The translations under genes and the position numbers were made by a program. Source: Boseongicola sp. (lineage in GTDB: Bacteria > Pseudomonadota > Alphaproteobacteria > Rhodobacterales > Rhodobacteraceae). Taken from it: a DNA stretch of 36,377 bases. Each line of letters opens with the position of its first letter. Position 1 is the first letter of the stretch. This document shows positions 25,607 through 35,614 of this stretch, one piece after another. Where the stretch lies: positions 15,614 to 51,990 of the forward strand of contig JAPPOI010000458.1 of assembly GCA_028818055.1 (NCBI GenBank), given 5' to 3'. The notes beneath the pieces were generated by a model, which did no database searches, was not told the DNA's origin, and saw nothing but the letters and a program-made list of their open reading frames with translations.

Positions 25607-25796
25607 GAACGGATTCTCCCAGACGCAATATCGCGGACGCTAGCTTAACGTGGGTTTGTTCGAATGGTCTAGCCGACGCGATGCGTGTCGAAAGCGACCT
25701 TGTGAATAAATACCAAGGAGTTGCATGGTCAAAACAACGCTTCGTTCCGACAACGGAGTTCACTAAGATAAGTGCAGCACAATCGGAGGGACGCAC

Positions 25797-26270
25797 ATGC
25801 GTTGGTTAAAAACTTTCATCTTCGGTTTCATCGTCGGCATGCCGGTTGGCGCATTTCTTTGGTACGCGTTCTCTCCGCTTTTGTTCGACAACGTAGTCGC
25901 CGAAACATTGGCAGAGGCACAGACGGTTTCTGTTGGAACTTTCAGAGATGCTGACCGTGCCCACAAAGGTACGGGCGTCGCAACTCTGGTGATGTTACCC
26001 GGCGGCGGTCACGAAATTCAGCTTTCCGAGTTTGAGGTAACCAACGGTCCTGATCTGGAGGTTTGGTTGTCCGCTCATCCCGACCCGGAGAAGTCGTCGG
26101 ATGTATCGGGTAGCTTTTGGGTGTCACTTGGCCAGTTGAAAGGGAATGTGGGTGATCAAGCCTACTCAGTACCCGCAGGCACCGATCTATCGGTCATCAA
26201 GTCTGTGGTCATCTGGTGTGAGCAATTCGGTGTGCTCTTTTCCCCAGCGTCGCTCGGCCCACCGTCTTGA
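25797..26270 (+). CDS. DM13-domain protein, membrane-anchored
   Basis: The 157-residue protein has an N-terminal hydrophobic anchor (TFIFGFIVGMPVGAFLWYAF, residues 6-25) followed by a DM13 domain: GTFRDADRAHKGTGVATLVMLPGGGHEIQLSEFEVTNGPDLEVWLSAH, then LGQLKGNVGDQAYSVPAGTD and SVVIWCEQFGVLF. Cys141 in the WCEQF segment is the conserved DM13 cysteine, which has been proposed to act in redox. A perfect CGGAGGG Shine-Dalgarno precedes the ATG. The function in bacteria is not established. It is separated from panC by 31 bp and may be transcribed with it. Confidence 0.85.
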   Translation: MRWLKTFIFGFIVGMPVGAFLWYAFSPLLFDNVVAETLAEAQTVSVGTFRDADRAHKGTGVATLVMLPGGGHEIQLSEFEVTNGPDLEVWLSAHPDPEKSSDVSGSFWVSLGQLKGNVGDQAYSVPAGTDLSVIKSVVIWCEQFGVLFSPASLGPPS

Positions 26271-26301
26271 GGCTGGATTTGCTTCGGTCTAGGCAAGACT
26301 C

Positions 26302-27147
26302 ATGAAGATTTGTGCGACCGTAGCAGAAATTCGAAGCATCGTTGCCGGATACCGCCAAGCCGGCGAATCCGTGGGGCTGGTTACGACCATGGGTGCGCTC
26401 CATGACGGGCATTTGACATTGATGCGCGCGGCGCGGGCGGACCATGACAGGGTCGTCGCCACGATATTTGTGAATCCAACACAGTTTGGAGAAGTCGCAG
26501 ATCTTGCCCATTACCCATCTGACGATGATCGCGATATCAGTCTCTTGAAAGCCGAAGGTGTGGACGCTCTATTTCTGCCGGAAGTGCATGTGATTTATCC
26601 ACCTGGCGACGAAACCATTGTGGAAACAACTGAACTTGCCAACAAGCTACACGGCAAGGTTCGGCCTGGTCATTTCCGTGGTGTCGCGACTGTGGTCGCG
26701 CGGCTATTCAACATCTGTCAGCCTGATGCGGCGTACTTTGGCGAGAAGGATTATCAGCAGCTTCAGGTCATACGAAAGATGGTTCGCGATCTGCATTTCC
26801 CGTTGAAGATCGTAGGCGTTCCAACAGTAAGAGAAACCGACGGTCTGGCTATGTCATCTCGCAACGCACGATTGACACCCAAGGACCGCGCCGCGGCGGT
26901 TGTTCTCAATCAAAGCCTGGTTCGCGCACAAAAGGCAGCAAGTGACGGTGCAACCGTCGAAGCCATAGGCGACGTCATCCGCGAACACATCAAATCAGAG
27001 CCTCGCGCTACCTTACGCGCTGTTGACATTGTTGCCGCCGAAACGCTTGAGCCGGTGTCGGGTTCGCTCACATCAAAAATCGCAATTATGATATCGGCCG
27101 AGTTCGGCTCGGTACTGCTAATCGACCAAAGGGAGATTTCCCCGTGA
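26302..27147 (+). CDS. panC: Pantothenate synthetase
   Basis: The 281-residue enzyme condenses pantoate with beta-alanine using ATP to form pantothenate. The N-terminal HIGH-like motif is MGALHDGH (30-37). The [17 protein letters not shown] stretch, [25 protein letters not shown] and MSSRNARLT (KMSKS-like) are all present. Length matches the family. The start ATG has a weak AGGCAAG upstream. panB begins in the panC stop (GTGA), so the pair is a coupled unit in the order panC-panB. Confidence 0.96.
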   Translation: MKICATVAEIRSIVAGYRQAGESVGLVTTMGALHDGHLTLMRAARADHDRVVATIFVNPTQFGEVADLAHYPSDDDRDISLLKAEGVDALFLPEVHVIYPPGDETIVETTELANKLHGKVRPGHFRGVATVVARLFNICQPDAAYFGEKDYQQLQVIRKMVRDLHFPLKIVGVPTVRETDGLAMSSRNARLTPKDRAAAVVLNQSLVRAQKAASDGATVEAIGDVIREHIKSEPRATLRAVDIVAAETLEPVSGSLTSKIAIMISAEFGSVLLIDQREISP

Positions 27148-27959
27148 CAACCGAACCCGCCAAACCCGTCCGTCGCACAACCGTTCCGCAGCTTGCAGCG
27201 CGTAAGGGTGGTGATCCGATAGTTTCGTTAACGTCCTATCACGCGCACACTGCAGCGATCGTTGACGGATACGCCGACTTCATTTTGGTCGGTGATAGCC
27301 TTGGAATGGTCATGCACGGCATGGAAACGACGGTGGGTGTCCCACTTGACCTTATGATCATGCACGGCCGTGCTGTTGTTCGCGGCACCAAGAAAGCGTT
27401 GATCGTCGTGGATATGCCGTTTGGCACATACGAAGAAAGCCCAAACGTCGCTTTCCGAAATGCAGCCAAAATCATGAAGGAAACCGGATGTGGCGCGGTG
27501 AAGCTTGAGGGCGGATCCCGCATGGCGGAGACAATTCACTTCCTGGTGGAACGCGGAATTCCGGTGATGGCGCACACCGGTCTGACACCCCAGTCCAGCC
27601 ACGTCATGGGAGGTTTCAAAACCCAAGGTCGTCAGGAAGACACCTGGCCCGCGCATGAAGAAGATGCCAAGGCCGTGGCCGATGCCGGAGCCTTCGCTGT
27701 TGTTCTTGAGGGCATGGTGGAGCCACTGGCAGCAAAGATCACCAAGATGATTGATATTCCAACGATTGGTATTGGAGCGTCAGCCGACTGCGACGGTCAG
27801 ATTCTGGTTCTTGAAGATATGCTTGGATTGAACTCTAGACCGCCAAAGTTTGTGAAAGTCTACGGCGATCTGGCAAACCAAATCGAGTCAGCCGTCAAGA
27901 ACTATGCGGAAGATGTCCGGGACCGAAAATTCCCAACCGAAGACCAAGTTTACCGCTGA
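27144..27959 (+). CDS. panB: 3-methyl-2-oxobutanoate hydroxymethyltransferase
   Basis: The 271-residue enzyme makes ketopantoate from 2-ketoisovalerate and methylene-THF. Predicted metal ligands and substrate residues are in [11 protein letters not shown] (Asp51) and VVDMPFGTY, with KLEGG and the general base Glu in VLEGM, and [21 protein letters not shown]. The start GTG overlaps the panC stop (GTGA). It is followed 37-51 bp later by the MscS channel gene, so the pantothenate pair and the channel-tamA-tamB run may share one transcript. Confidence 0.96.
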   Translation: MTTEPAKPVRRTTVPQLAARKGGDPIVSLTSYHAHTAAIVDGYADFILVGDSLGMVMHGMETTVGVPLDLMIMHGRAVVRGTKKALIVVDMPFGTYEESPNVAFRNAAKIMKETGCGAVKLEGGSRMAETIHFLVERGIPVMAHTGLTPQSSHVMGGFKTQGRQEDTWPAHEEDAKAVADAGAFAVVLEGMVEPLAAKITKMIDIPTIGIGASADCDGQILVLEDMLGLNSRPPKFVKVYGDLANQIESAVKNYAEDVRDRKFPTEDQVYR

Positions 27960-28010
27960 TCCGTTGGCCAGTCGCTTGCCCAAGTCAAACTCTCGGTGCA
28001 TCGTGACGGT

Positions 28011-29321
28011 ATGGAGCAGACGACACCATTGATCGAGCAACTGCGGGCGCTTTGGGAAGAGGCATTATCTCAGGGACAGCTCCTTTTGCTGCCATCTCGG
28101 CTTTGGCAAATCGGCATTCTGGTGCTGTGTATACTACTGGCATGGGGCCTAAAGGCTTGGCTTGGTCCAAAGATCCATAACTGGATGCGCACTCTTGAAG
28201 GTCGCCCAAAGTGGCAGCTTCGTTGGCTGATCAATCTCCACAAGCGCATCGGCCTGATCTTCTTCACTATCATCGTTTGGGTCGCCGCATGGACCATGTC
28301 AGAAGTGACGCCGTTTATGTCGCGCCGCTTTTTGCTGGAGTTAGTGGGCAGCATCAGCCTTGCCATACTGTTGGTTGGCCTTGCGGCGCCTCTGGTAAAA
28401 AATGCTTTTTTACGCCGCATCGTCACCTGGTTTTTATGGATCTACATCACGCTGCATTTCCTTGGTGTGATCGACGCAGTCAGTGATTTTCTTGACGACA
28501 TCGCCTTGTCTATGGGCGAGATCAACATCAGCCTCCTGACGATCCTGCAGGCTCTCATTTCCATCGGTGTTCTTTTTGCGATTGCTCGCATTGTGACGCA
28601 GTCGGCATCGGTCGCGATCAAGTCGAACGATGAAATTTCGCCATCGATGCAGGTACTGGCCGTTAAAGCAATTCAGGTACTGCTATTTGGTGCCGCCTTC
28701 TTTCTTGGGCTCAAGGTTGTTGGCGTCGATCTGACCGGCCTTGCAGTGCTGTCAGGTGCCATTGGTGTCGGCCTTGGTTTCGGCCTGCAAAAGGTCGTGT
28801 CAAACTTGGTGTCCGGCGTCATTATCTTGCTCGACAAGTCGATTAAGCCGGGCGACGTGATTTCCATCGGGGAGACTTTTGGATGGATCAACGCGCTGGG
28901 CGCTCGGTATGTCTCGATCACAACACGAGATGGTCGGGAGTATTTGGTCCCTAATGAAGACCTGATCACTGGTCAGGTCGTTAATTGGTCTCATTCAAAC
29001 GACTTTGTCCGCCTCGATATCCACTTTGGAACTTCCTACAAGGATGACCCACATCTGGTGCGCAAACTGGCGATCGAAGCGGCACAAGGCTGTGACCGTG
29101 TTCTTTCGACGAAACCTCCCGTTTGTCACATCACTGGATTCGGCGACAGCTCTGTCGACTACGTATTGAGGTTCTGGATCCTCGATCCGACCGGTGGGCT
29201 TACGAATATTCGCGGCAACGTTTTCTTGGCGCTGTGGGATACGTTCCATGCCGATGACATATCCATTCCGTTCCCGCAGCGAGAGGTTCGCCACCTAAAC
29301 TCGGCAACCGAGAAAATGTGA
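28011..29321 (+). CDS. MscS-family mechanosensitive ion channel
   Basis: The 436-residue protein has about six hydrophobic segments (near residues 15-35, 75-95, 105-125, 130-150, 165-190 and 220-260), more than the three of E. coli MscS. The MscS pore helix and cytoplasmic beta domain follow: GLAVLSGAIGVGLGFGLQKVVSNLVSGVIILLDKSIKPGDVISI. It should open under membrane tension to release solutes. ATG 28011 is chosen; a GTG at 27996 would add five residues, and neither has a good Shine-Dalgarno. Its TGA overlaps the GTG start of tamA. Confidence 0.92.
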   Translation: MEQTTPLIEQLRALWEEALSQGQLLLLPSRLWQIGILVLCILLAWGLKAWLGPKIHNWMRTLEGRPKWQLRWLINLHKRIGLIFFTIIVWVAAWTMSEVTPFMSRRFLLELVGSISLAILLVGLAAPLVKNAFLRRIVTWFLWIYITLHFLGVIDAVSDFLDDIALSMGEINISLLTILQALISIGVLFAIARIVTQSASVAIKSNDEISPSMQVLAVKAIQVLLFGAAFFLGLKVVGVDLTGLAVLSGAIGVGLGFGLQKVVSNLVSGVIILLDKSIKPGDVISIGETFGWINALGARYVSITTRDGREYLVPNEDLITGQVVNWSHSNDFVRLDIHFGTSYKDDPHLVRKLAIEAAQGCDRVLSTKPPVCHITGFGDSSVDYVLRFWILDPTGGLTNIRGNVFLALWDTFHADDISIPFPQREVRHLNSATEKM

Positions 29322-31168
29322 ACATATCCACACTGTCACATCTCTCGCTTCGCCGATATGAGTTGAGGATGAGACGGTTTTTCTGGGTAGTTGCTATTGC
29401 GCTTTGCGTGCTGAGCTTCGGCTCATTCACTGCTGTTGCGCAAACAGATCTGCGGATATCAATTTCGCCCCCAAATGATGATCTTTCCGAAGCGATTGGT
29501 GCATCGTCGTTGCTGGCAACGGCTCACCGAGAAAAGGTGACGGATCCACAAGAACTTATCGCATCTGCCCGTGCCGATTATGCGCGAATTCTGGCAATTC
29601 TCTACGAAGCGGGCCGATTTGGCGGAACCATCTCGATCCAAGCGGATGGAAAGGAGGTATCTGAAATTCAGCCTCTGGCCGCACCAAAAAAGATAAACCA
29701 AATCAGAGTATTGATTGATACCGGACCCGTATATCGGTTTGCGCAAGCACGCGTTGCGCCATTGACGCCGTCAACCGAATTGCCGGAATCGTTTCAATCC
29801 GGAGCACCGGGCAGTACCACTGCAATTCGCGATGCCGCTGCAGAAGCCATCACGGATTGGCGGCAAGCCGGATTCGGCAAAGCCGAAATCATCAATCAGC
29901 GAATTGTAGCAAGGCACGACACGCGAACAATTGATGCCGATTTGACCGTGTCTACCGGTCCGAAGCTCAGTTTTGGTTCGATTACAATTTCCGGCAACAA
30001 GAATGTACGCACGCGTCGAATTGATACGATAGCAGGCTTAGAAGAAGGCGACGAATTCGACCCTGAAGAAATCGCGCGGGCTGAACGGAGGCTGAGACGC
30101 ACCGGAAGTTTTCAATCGGTTACCATTGACGAGGCCGAAGACATCGGTCCCGGCGACACACTTCCGCTGCACATCTCGGTCGCCGAACAAATCCCACGCC
30201 GGTTCGGTTTTGGCGCAGAAGTGAGTAACGTCGAAGGTCTTCAACTGACCGGCTTTTGGATGCATCGGAATCTGCTCGGCGGGGCGGAAAGATTTCGAGT
30301 CGAGGGCGAGGTATCAGGTATTGGCGGCGAAACAGGCGGAACCGACTATCATCTCGACCTGAGATACGAGCGTCCAGCGACACCAAGGCCTGACGTCGAC
30401 TTGTTTGCGACGCTCAGTTTCGGAAAAGACGACGAGCCCGACTACATCTCCAAATCAGGAGAGTTTGAGCTTGGCTTCACGCGTTATGCGACTGACGAGC
30501 TCGTCGTCGAATTCGGGCTGGGCTACCTGTACTCAAGAGTTGAAGACGCATTTGGCGCAGAAACCTATCGCTTGGCGCAACTTCCATTGCGAGCGACGCT
30601 TGATCGCCGGGACAACGCTTTGAACCCGTCAAAAGGTGTCTTCTTCGATGTAACAGCCGTGCCGTTTTACGGAATTGAAGGCTCGGACAGCGGTGCCCAG
30701 TTTAAGTTGGATGCACGCGGCTATCGAACGTTTCGCGAAGATCGCCCACTGACTGCAGCACTAAGGCTTCAGTTCGGATCACTCGTAGGACCAGACCTTC
30801 TAGACAGCCCACCATTCTACCGCTTCTATTCAGGTGGCGGTGGCACGGTTCGCGGTCAGGATTATCAGTCACTTTCCGTAGACGTTGGTGGAGGGAACAC
30901 CAGCGGTGGTCGCAGTTTTGCTGGCCTTTCAGCAGAGCTGCGCGCAGCCCTAACAGATGCCATCTCGGTCGTTGGATTCTATGACTACGGTTACGTTGGC
31001 GCCGAAAGTTTTCCCGATGGCAGTGGCAGCTCTCATTCCGGTGCGGGCGTTGGCCTGCGCTACAATACCGGGATCGGGCCCATCCGGCTTGATATCGCAC
31101 GGCCGCTCACTGGCGATGCCGATGCATCTAACTTCTACATTTATGTTGGTATCGGGCAGGCGTTCTGA
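29318..31168 (+). CDS. tamA: TamA/BamA-family outer-membrane assembly factor
   Basis: The 616-residue protein has an N-terminal signal sequence (RRFFWVVAIALCVLSFGSFTAVAQ), POTRA-type repeats in roughly residues 50-290 (for example PKLSFGSITISGNKNVRTRRIDTIAGLEEGDEFDPEEIARAERRLRRTGSFQSVTI), and a 16-stranded Omp85 barrel with the loop-6 motif GGGGTVRGQDYQSL and a terminal Phe (IYVGIGQAF). TamA works with TamB in outer-membrane protein or lipid transport. The start GTG 29318 overlaps the mscS stop (GTGA); ATG 29369 begins just before the signal peptide but has no usable spacing. It overlaps tamB (TGATG), so the pair is coupled. Confidence 0.93.
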   Translation: MNISTLSHLSLRRYELRMRRFFWVVAIALCVLSFGSFTAVAQTDLRISISPPNDDLSEAIGASSLLATAHREKVTDPQELIASARADYARILAILYEAGRFGGTISIQADGKEVSEIQPLAAPKKINQIRVLIDTGPVYRFAQARVAPLTPSTELPESFQSGAPGSTTAIRDAAAEAITDWRQAGFGKAEIINQRIVARHDTRTIDADLTVSTGPKLSFGSITISGNKNVRTRRIDTIAGLEEGDEFDPEEIARAERRLRRTGSFQSVTIDEAEDIGPGDTLPLHISVAEQIPRRFGFGAEVSNVEGLQLTGFWMHRNLLGGAERFRVEGEVSGIGGETGGTDYHLDLRYERPATPRPDVDLFATLSFGKDDEPDYISKSGEFELGFTRYATDELVVEFGLGYLYSRVEDAFGAETYRLAQLPLRATLDRRDNALNPSKGVFFDVTAVPFYGIEGSDSGAQFKLDARGYRTFREDRPLTAALRLQFGSLVGPDLLDSPPFYRFYSGGGGTVRGQDYQSLSVDVGGGNTSGGRSFAGLSAELRAALTDAISVVGFYDYGYVGAESFPDGSGSSHSGAGVGLRYNTGIGPIRLDIARPLTGDADASNFYIYVGIGQAF

Positions 31169-34100
31169 TGAGACGGTTCCTACTCTTCGCCATGCTTGTT
31201 TGTTTGTCGGTTCTTCCGGTCTTGGCGCAGGAGCCAACCAGTTGGTTTGACCGATTGTTTGGAGCTACCGAAGACGCCGAAGAAGACCCTGGCGGGTATC
31301 TCGAACAGCTCTTGGAAGACAACTTGTCGTCTGAAGACAGGACAGTTGAAATCACTGGCTTTGCCGGCGCGCTGTCGGGCAAGGCCACACTAGACACGTT
31401 GACCATTTCGGATCGTGAGGGTGAGTGGCTAACACTAAACGACGTTACACTTGATTGGAACCGAGCGGCGCTCCTGCGGGGCCGCATCGAGGTCGCTGAG
31501 CTATCGGCCAAATCCATCCTGCTCCCCCGGCAGCCTCTTCCTGCCGAAAGCCAACTGCCAGCTCCTGAGGCGACAGGATTTCAACTTCCGGAATTGCCAG
31601 TATCGGTCACTATCGAGAAGCTGCTGGCCGAGCGCGTGGAGATCGGTGCTTCAGTTTATGGCGAGCAAACTCTCGCTGCCGTATCTGGCAGCCTGGATTT
31701 GTCCGGTGGCGAAGGAAAAGCCGAGCTTCTGATTGATCGCCTTGATTATGACGGTCAGCTCAAGTTGGATGCAAGTTTTCGAAATTCGGATAACCAGCTG
31801 GATCTAAGCCTCAGTCTGAACGAAGGCGCTGATGGCGTCATGGCAAATGCACTGAACTTACCCGGCCGGCCCTCAGTATCCTTCGACATTACTGGCAGTG
31901 GTACGCTTGATGCCTTCTCGGCAAGGATTGGATTGGCAACCGATTCCGTTCAACGACTGACTGGAACGATTGAAACTATCCCTTCGGATGACCAATCCAG
32001 ATTGAGGGTTCTCACTGATATTTCAGGCGATATCGCCCCACTATTCGCACCGGACTACAAGGCATTCTTTGGCAATCAGATATCACTTAAGTCTGAGGTT
32101 TCGATTCCCGAAATTGGCGGATTTTCCCTTGAAAGTCTGGCACTTACCTCCGAAGCGCTGGAGCTAAAGGGACAAGCCATTTTTGCCGCGGGAGGACTTC
32201 CGACATTTGTGGACCTGTCTGGTCAGATTGAAGATCGTGGAGCGGGTTCAGTGCTTTTGCCCTTGGCAGGAACACCCACCTCTGTAGATCGCGTGGATCT
32301 GAATGTTGCCTTCAACGCGGTGGAAAGTGATCAATGGTCTGGGCGCTTCCAGATTGCTGGACTGGATCGCGCCGGCTTCTCCGCCGAGGAACTGTCTTTG
32401 ACAGCCACAGGCCGGATACAGTCCGGCGTGACGCGGGGCGTTACTGCCGCCCTGACGTTCGATGCCACCCGACTAAATCTGCGCGACACCGATGCGGATG
32501 AAGCGCTTGGAGAACGCGTGACAGGTGGCATGAATTTGACATGGGAAGAGACGCAACCGCTCCAGCTCTCTCAACTACGGATCGACGGGGAAACCTATTC
32601 TCTGACCGGTGAAAGCGCTCTGACTTTCAGTTCCGACGGTCCAAATGCCGTCGGTGAAGTGGAAGTGCAGATATCGGACCTGGCGGCATTCTCCGGACTT
32701 GCTGGTCGGCGGCTGGGGGGTGGGGCGCAATTCCGGTCAGATTTCGACGCATCTCCTTTCGCTGGTTTCTATGATCTTGAAGTTCAGGGCAGTACCCAGG
32801 ACCTCTTCCTTTCGCTGCCAGAACTTGACCGAGTGTTGGAGGGCAGCGCCGAGATCGAGCTAGATGCTGCCCGCGACGAAAGCGGAATCTCATTTGATCT
32901 TGACCGTCTTGAGTCACCCAACGCCAAATTGACCGGAATGGCGCGGCTCCGATCCAAAGGCTCGGCTGTCTCCTTGACTGGATCGCTTTCGGACGTCGGT
33001 TTGGTCGTGCCTGAATTGACTGGCGCGGCCGTTCTGGAATTTGATGGGTCGGAAACTGACGGAATCTGGTTCTGGAGTACAAAGGCGTCACTTCCGACTG
33101 CCCGTCTGGACGCAGAAGGCACGGCGGCAAATGTGTTTGCGGTTCCCGTAGTAAGCGCAGGCGGAACTCTGGCATCCGACGACTTGTCACTCTTTTCAGG
33201 TTTTGCTGGTCGACCGCTATCTGGATCGATCAATACACGGTTTTCCGGGGATCTGGTGGCTGACCAATCTCGCGGATCTTTGAACTTGGAAGGTACCAGT
33301 ACCGGTCTGGGACTGGGCATTGCACAGTTGGATTCGTTCGTGGCCAGCGACGTCACGCACAGTCTGGACGCAGCTTTCGCAAACGACGTGGTGACCGTTC
33401 GCAGTCTGCAACTTGTCAGTGAAGACGCGAGCATCGACTTTAATGGGCTGTTGTCGCGTACCGCCGGAAATTTCTCCGTTTCAGGGCAACTCGCCAGTGC
33501 TTCACGCGTCCTTGTGAACGCTCCCGATGCTCCTTTAACGCTTGAAGCAGTCGGAAATCGTGCGGATGACGATTGGACAGTCAAAGCGATAGTTGAAAGC
33601 AGTTTTGCAAACGCATCATTCGATGGAACTGCCAGATCACCATTTACGTCCGATCGCGCTTTGGAAGGCAAGTTCAACGCAAGCGCCGATGATCTGAGTG
33701 TGTTTCAACTGCTTGCTGGGCGACCGATATCCGGAACAGTTGATGCAAGTGCCGAAGGGTCTTTGCAGTTGGACTTGGCGAAGTTCTCGGGCACAGCAAC
33801 GTTGTTTGGCAGCGACTTGAGCACCGGCCTTGCGGAATTGGACAAGTTACTTGCCGGTAATCTTTCGGCGGAGATAGCTGCGACCAGAAATGGCACTGCC
33901 ATTTTGGTTGAGGAAGGATCGTTAACCACCAACATGGTTGCTTTGTCGGTCGAAGGTGAACTGGGCCCGGTCGACAGTCAGGTTGCTCTGTCAGCAACAC
34001 TGTCGAATGTTGGTGTTTTTGCACCGGGATTGAACGGCCCACTGACTGCCAGCGGCACAATTCGACAAACTGACTCTGCGATGCTTGGAGTGAATATTGA

Positions 34101-35460
34101 AGCTGTCGGCCCCGGTGGCAGCACGGCACGGATACAAGGCTCAACCGCTTCAGATTTCAGTAACGTAAACCTAGACGTCAGGGGTTCAGCACCCTTGGGC
34201 CTGACCAACCGGTTCATTCTGCCGAGATCGTTAAGTGGCACTGCCAACTTTGATTTGCGCGTAGACGGCCCACCAAGGTTGGCAAGTGTTTCCGGTCGCG
34301 TCGAGGCGAACGGTGCCAGATTTGTTGACCCAGATCTTGCAATATCTTTGGATGACTTGTCGCTAACAGCAGACATTGCGCAAGGCGCGGCAAATGTTGC
34401 GGCAAGCGGCAATTTCGGTGGCGGTGGACGTGTGGAAATGTCGGGTCGTGTAGGTTTGATAGGTTCCCTGGACAGCGACATCGCCATTGCACTGCGTTCA
34501 CTCACCCTGACCGACCCAAGACTCTACCAGACCACTTTGAATGGCAATCTGAGCGTTGTTGGTCCTTTGTCTGGCGGAGCGCGGATCTCCGGTCGAATAG
34601 ATTTGGGCGAGACAAATATCCGAATTCCATCAACGGGACTTGGTGGCGCAGGAGAAATCCCGGACGTCATTCACATCAACGAACCACCGCCCGTTCGTGG
34701 TACACGACGGCGCGCGGGCCTTTTGGATGCTTCGCAGAACGGCAAGGCGAGTTCTGGCCGGTCGGCCTATCCGCTTGATATATTCGTCTCCACTCCTAAT
34801 CAGATTTTTGTCAGAGGCCGAGGTCTGGATAGCGAGTTTGGGGGATCACTTCGGATAACTGGAACGACCGCGAATGTTGTTCCGATTGGTGCGTTCAATT
34901 TAATCCGCGGAAGATTGGATATTCTTGGCCGCAGGTTGGACATCGAAGACGCAACCATCTCGCTCCAAGGCTCGTTCACTCCAGTGATACGCATCGTCGC
35001 GACGACCGCAGCAGATGACGTGACTGTAAGAGTGGTTGTAAGCGGGCCTGCGACCAACCCGGACATCGGGTTTACATCGGAACCAGAACTACCCGAAGAG
35101 GAAGTGCTGGCGCGGTTACTGTTCGGGCGCGAGCTTCAGACGCTATCTCCATTTCAGGCAGCACAACTGGCATTGGCCGTGCGAACTTTGGCAGGACGAG
35201 GAGGCGAAGGCTTGGTCGGCGAGGTTCGGCGCAAAACTGGTTTGGCAGATCTTGATGTGACGTCGGATGGAAATGGCGGCACGGCTGTCCGCGCAGGGGC
35301 CTACCTGAATGAAAACATCTATACGGATATAACAGTGGGATCGGACGGCGAAAGCGAACTGAACCTGAATCTCGATTTGACACCTTCAGTCCGTCTGAAG
35401 GGCTCTGCCAGCAACTCTGGAGAGACAAGCATCGGAATCTTCTACGAAAAAGACTATTGA
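31168..35460 (+). CDS. tamB: TamB translocation/assembly module protein
   Basis: The 1430-residue protein has an N-terminal signal-anchor (RRFLLFAMLVCLSVLPVLAQ) and a very long beta-rich, repetitive region typical of AsmA-like/TamB proteins. It ends with the DUF490 (TamB C-terminal) domain, from roughly residue 1090 to the end, including the stretch VIRIVATTAADDVTVRVVVSGPATNPDIGFTSEPELPEEEVLARLLFGRELQTLSPFQAAQLA. The C-terminus DLTPSVRLKGSASNSGETSIGIFYEKDY ends in a beta-signal-like hydrophobic strand. It spans the periplasm from the inner membrane to TamA, forming a lipid- or protein-conducting bridge. The ATG overlaps the tamA stop. No terminator is evident after it. Confidence 0.93.
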   Translation: MRRFLLFAMLVCLSVLPVLAQEPTSWFDRLFGATEDAEEDPGGYLEQLLEDNLSSEDRTVEITGFAGALSGKATLDTLTISDREGEWLTLNDVTLDWNRAALLRGRIEVAELSAKSILLPRQPLPAESQLPAPEATGFQLPELPVSVTIEKLLAERVEIGASVYGEQTLAAVSGSLDLSGGEGKAELLIDRLDYDGQLKLDASFRNSDNQLDLSLSLNEGADGVMANALNLPGRPSVSFDITGSGTLDAFSARIGLATDSVQRLTGTIETIPSDDQSRLRVLTDISGDIAPLFAPDYKAFFGNQISLKSEVSIPEIGGFSLESLALTSEALELKGQAIFAAGGLPTFVDLSGQIEDRGAGSVLLPLAGTPTSVDRVDLNVAFNAVESDQWSGRFQIAGLDRAGFSAEELSLTATGRIQSGVTRGVTAALTFDATRLNLRDTDADEALGERVTGGMNLTWEETQPLQLSQLRIDGETYSLTGESALTFSSDGPNAVGEVEVQISDLAAFSGLAGRRLGGGAQFRSDFDASPFAGFYDLEVQGSTQDLFLSLPELDRVLEGSAEIELDAARDESGISFDLDRLESPNAKLTGMARLRSKGSAVSLTGSLSDVGLVVPELTGAAVLEFDGSETDGIWFWSTKASLPTARLDAEGTAANVFAVPVVSAGGTLASDDLSLFSGFAGRPLSGSINTRFSGDLVADQSRGSLNLEGTSTGLGLGIAQLDSFVASDVTHSLDAAFANDVVTVRSLQLVSEDASIDFNGLLSRTAGNFSVSGQLASASRVLVNAPDAPLTLEAVGNRADDDWTVKAIVESSFANASFDGTARSPFTSDRALEGKFNASADDLSVFQLLAGRPISGTVDASAEGSLQLDLAKFSGTATLFGSDLSTGLAELDKLLAGNLSAEIAATRNGTAILVEEGSLTTNMVALSVEGELGPVDSQVALSATLSNVGVFAPGLNGPLTASGTIRQTDSAMLGVNIEAVGPGGSTARIQGSTASDFSNVNLDVRGSAPLGLTNRFILPRSLSGTANFDLRVDGPPRLASVSGRVEANGARFVDPDLAISLDDLSLTADIAQGAANVAASGNFGGGGRVEMSGRVGLIGSLDSDIAIALRSLTLTDPRLYQTTLNGNLSVVGPLSGGARISGRIDLGETNIRIPSTGLGGAGEIPDVIHINEPPPVRGTRRRAGLLDASQNGKASSGRSAYPLDIFVSTPNQIFVRGRGLDSEFGGSLRITGTTANVVPIGAFNLIRGRLDILGRRLDIEDATISLQGSFTPVIRIVATTAADDVTVRVVVSGPATNPDIGFTSEPELPEEEVLARLLFGRELQTLSPFQAAQLALAVRTLAGRGGEGLVGEVRRKTGLADLDVTSDGNGGTAVRAGAYLNENIYTDITVGSDGESELNLNLDLTPSVRLKGSASNSGETSIGIFYEKDY

Positions 35461-35469
35461 TGGCCCATC

Positions 35470-35498
35470 TTGGAAATGCCTCATGCCGGTGTTACATT
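35470..35498 (+). promoter_or_regulatory. Possible sigma70 promoter for rsfS-rlmH
   Basis: TTGGAA (35470-35475), a 17-base spacer and TACATT (35493-35498) lie just after the tamB stop. The initiation site would fall near 35505, giving a ~105-base leader before rsfS. Box matches are moderate. Confidence 0.35.
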
Positions 35499-35548
35499 AA
35501 GGGTGTGGGTAGTTGGAAATCCACAATGGCGTTGAACAAAGGAGGACA

Positions 35549-35614
35549 ATGTCCTGTCATACGTCCAAGATGCAGCCAATGGTTCGGCTGCCAAGGATGA
35601 CGGTCACAGAATGA
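35549..35614 (+). CDS. Possible 21-residue upstream ORF overlapping the rsfS start
   Basis: AAAGGAGG at 35538-35545, almost a full anti-SD match, lies just before ATG 35549. The frame reads MSCHTSKMQPMVRLPRMTVTE and its TGA overlaps the rsfS ATG (ATGA). The site could instead serve a CTG at 35554 in the rsfS frame, giving a 19-residue N-terminal extension. The rsfS ATG itself has no good ribosome site, so one of these two readings is likely. Confidence 0.35.
   Translation: MSCHTSKMQPMVRLPRMTVTE

Noticed and set aside
25607-25796. Possible operator or promoter in the DMGDH/DM13 intergenic region
   Set aside because: Only weak short repeats (TCCG-ACAA-CGGA) and no convincing -35/-10 pair were found.
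32784-33677. 297-codon minus-strand frame inside tamB
   Set aside because: Low-complexity Ser/Pro/Arg content and position inside a long TamB frame mark it as a shadow.
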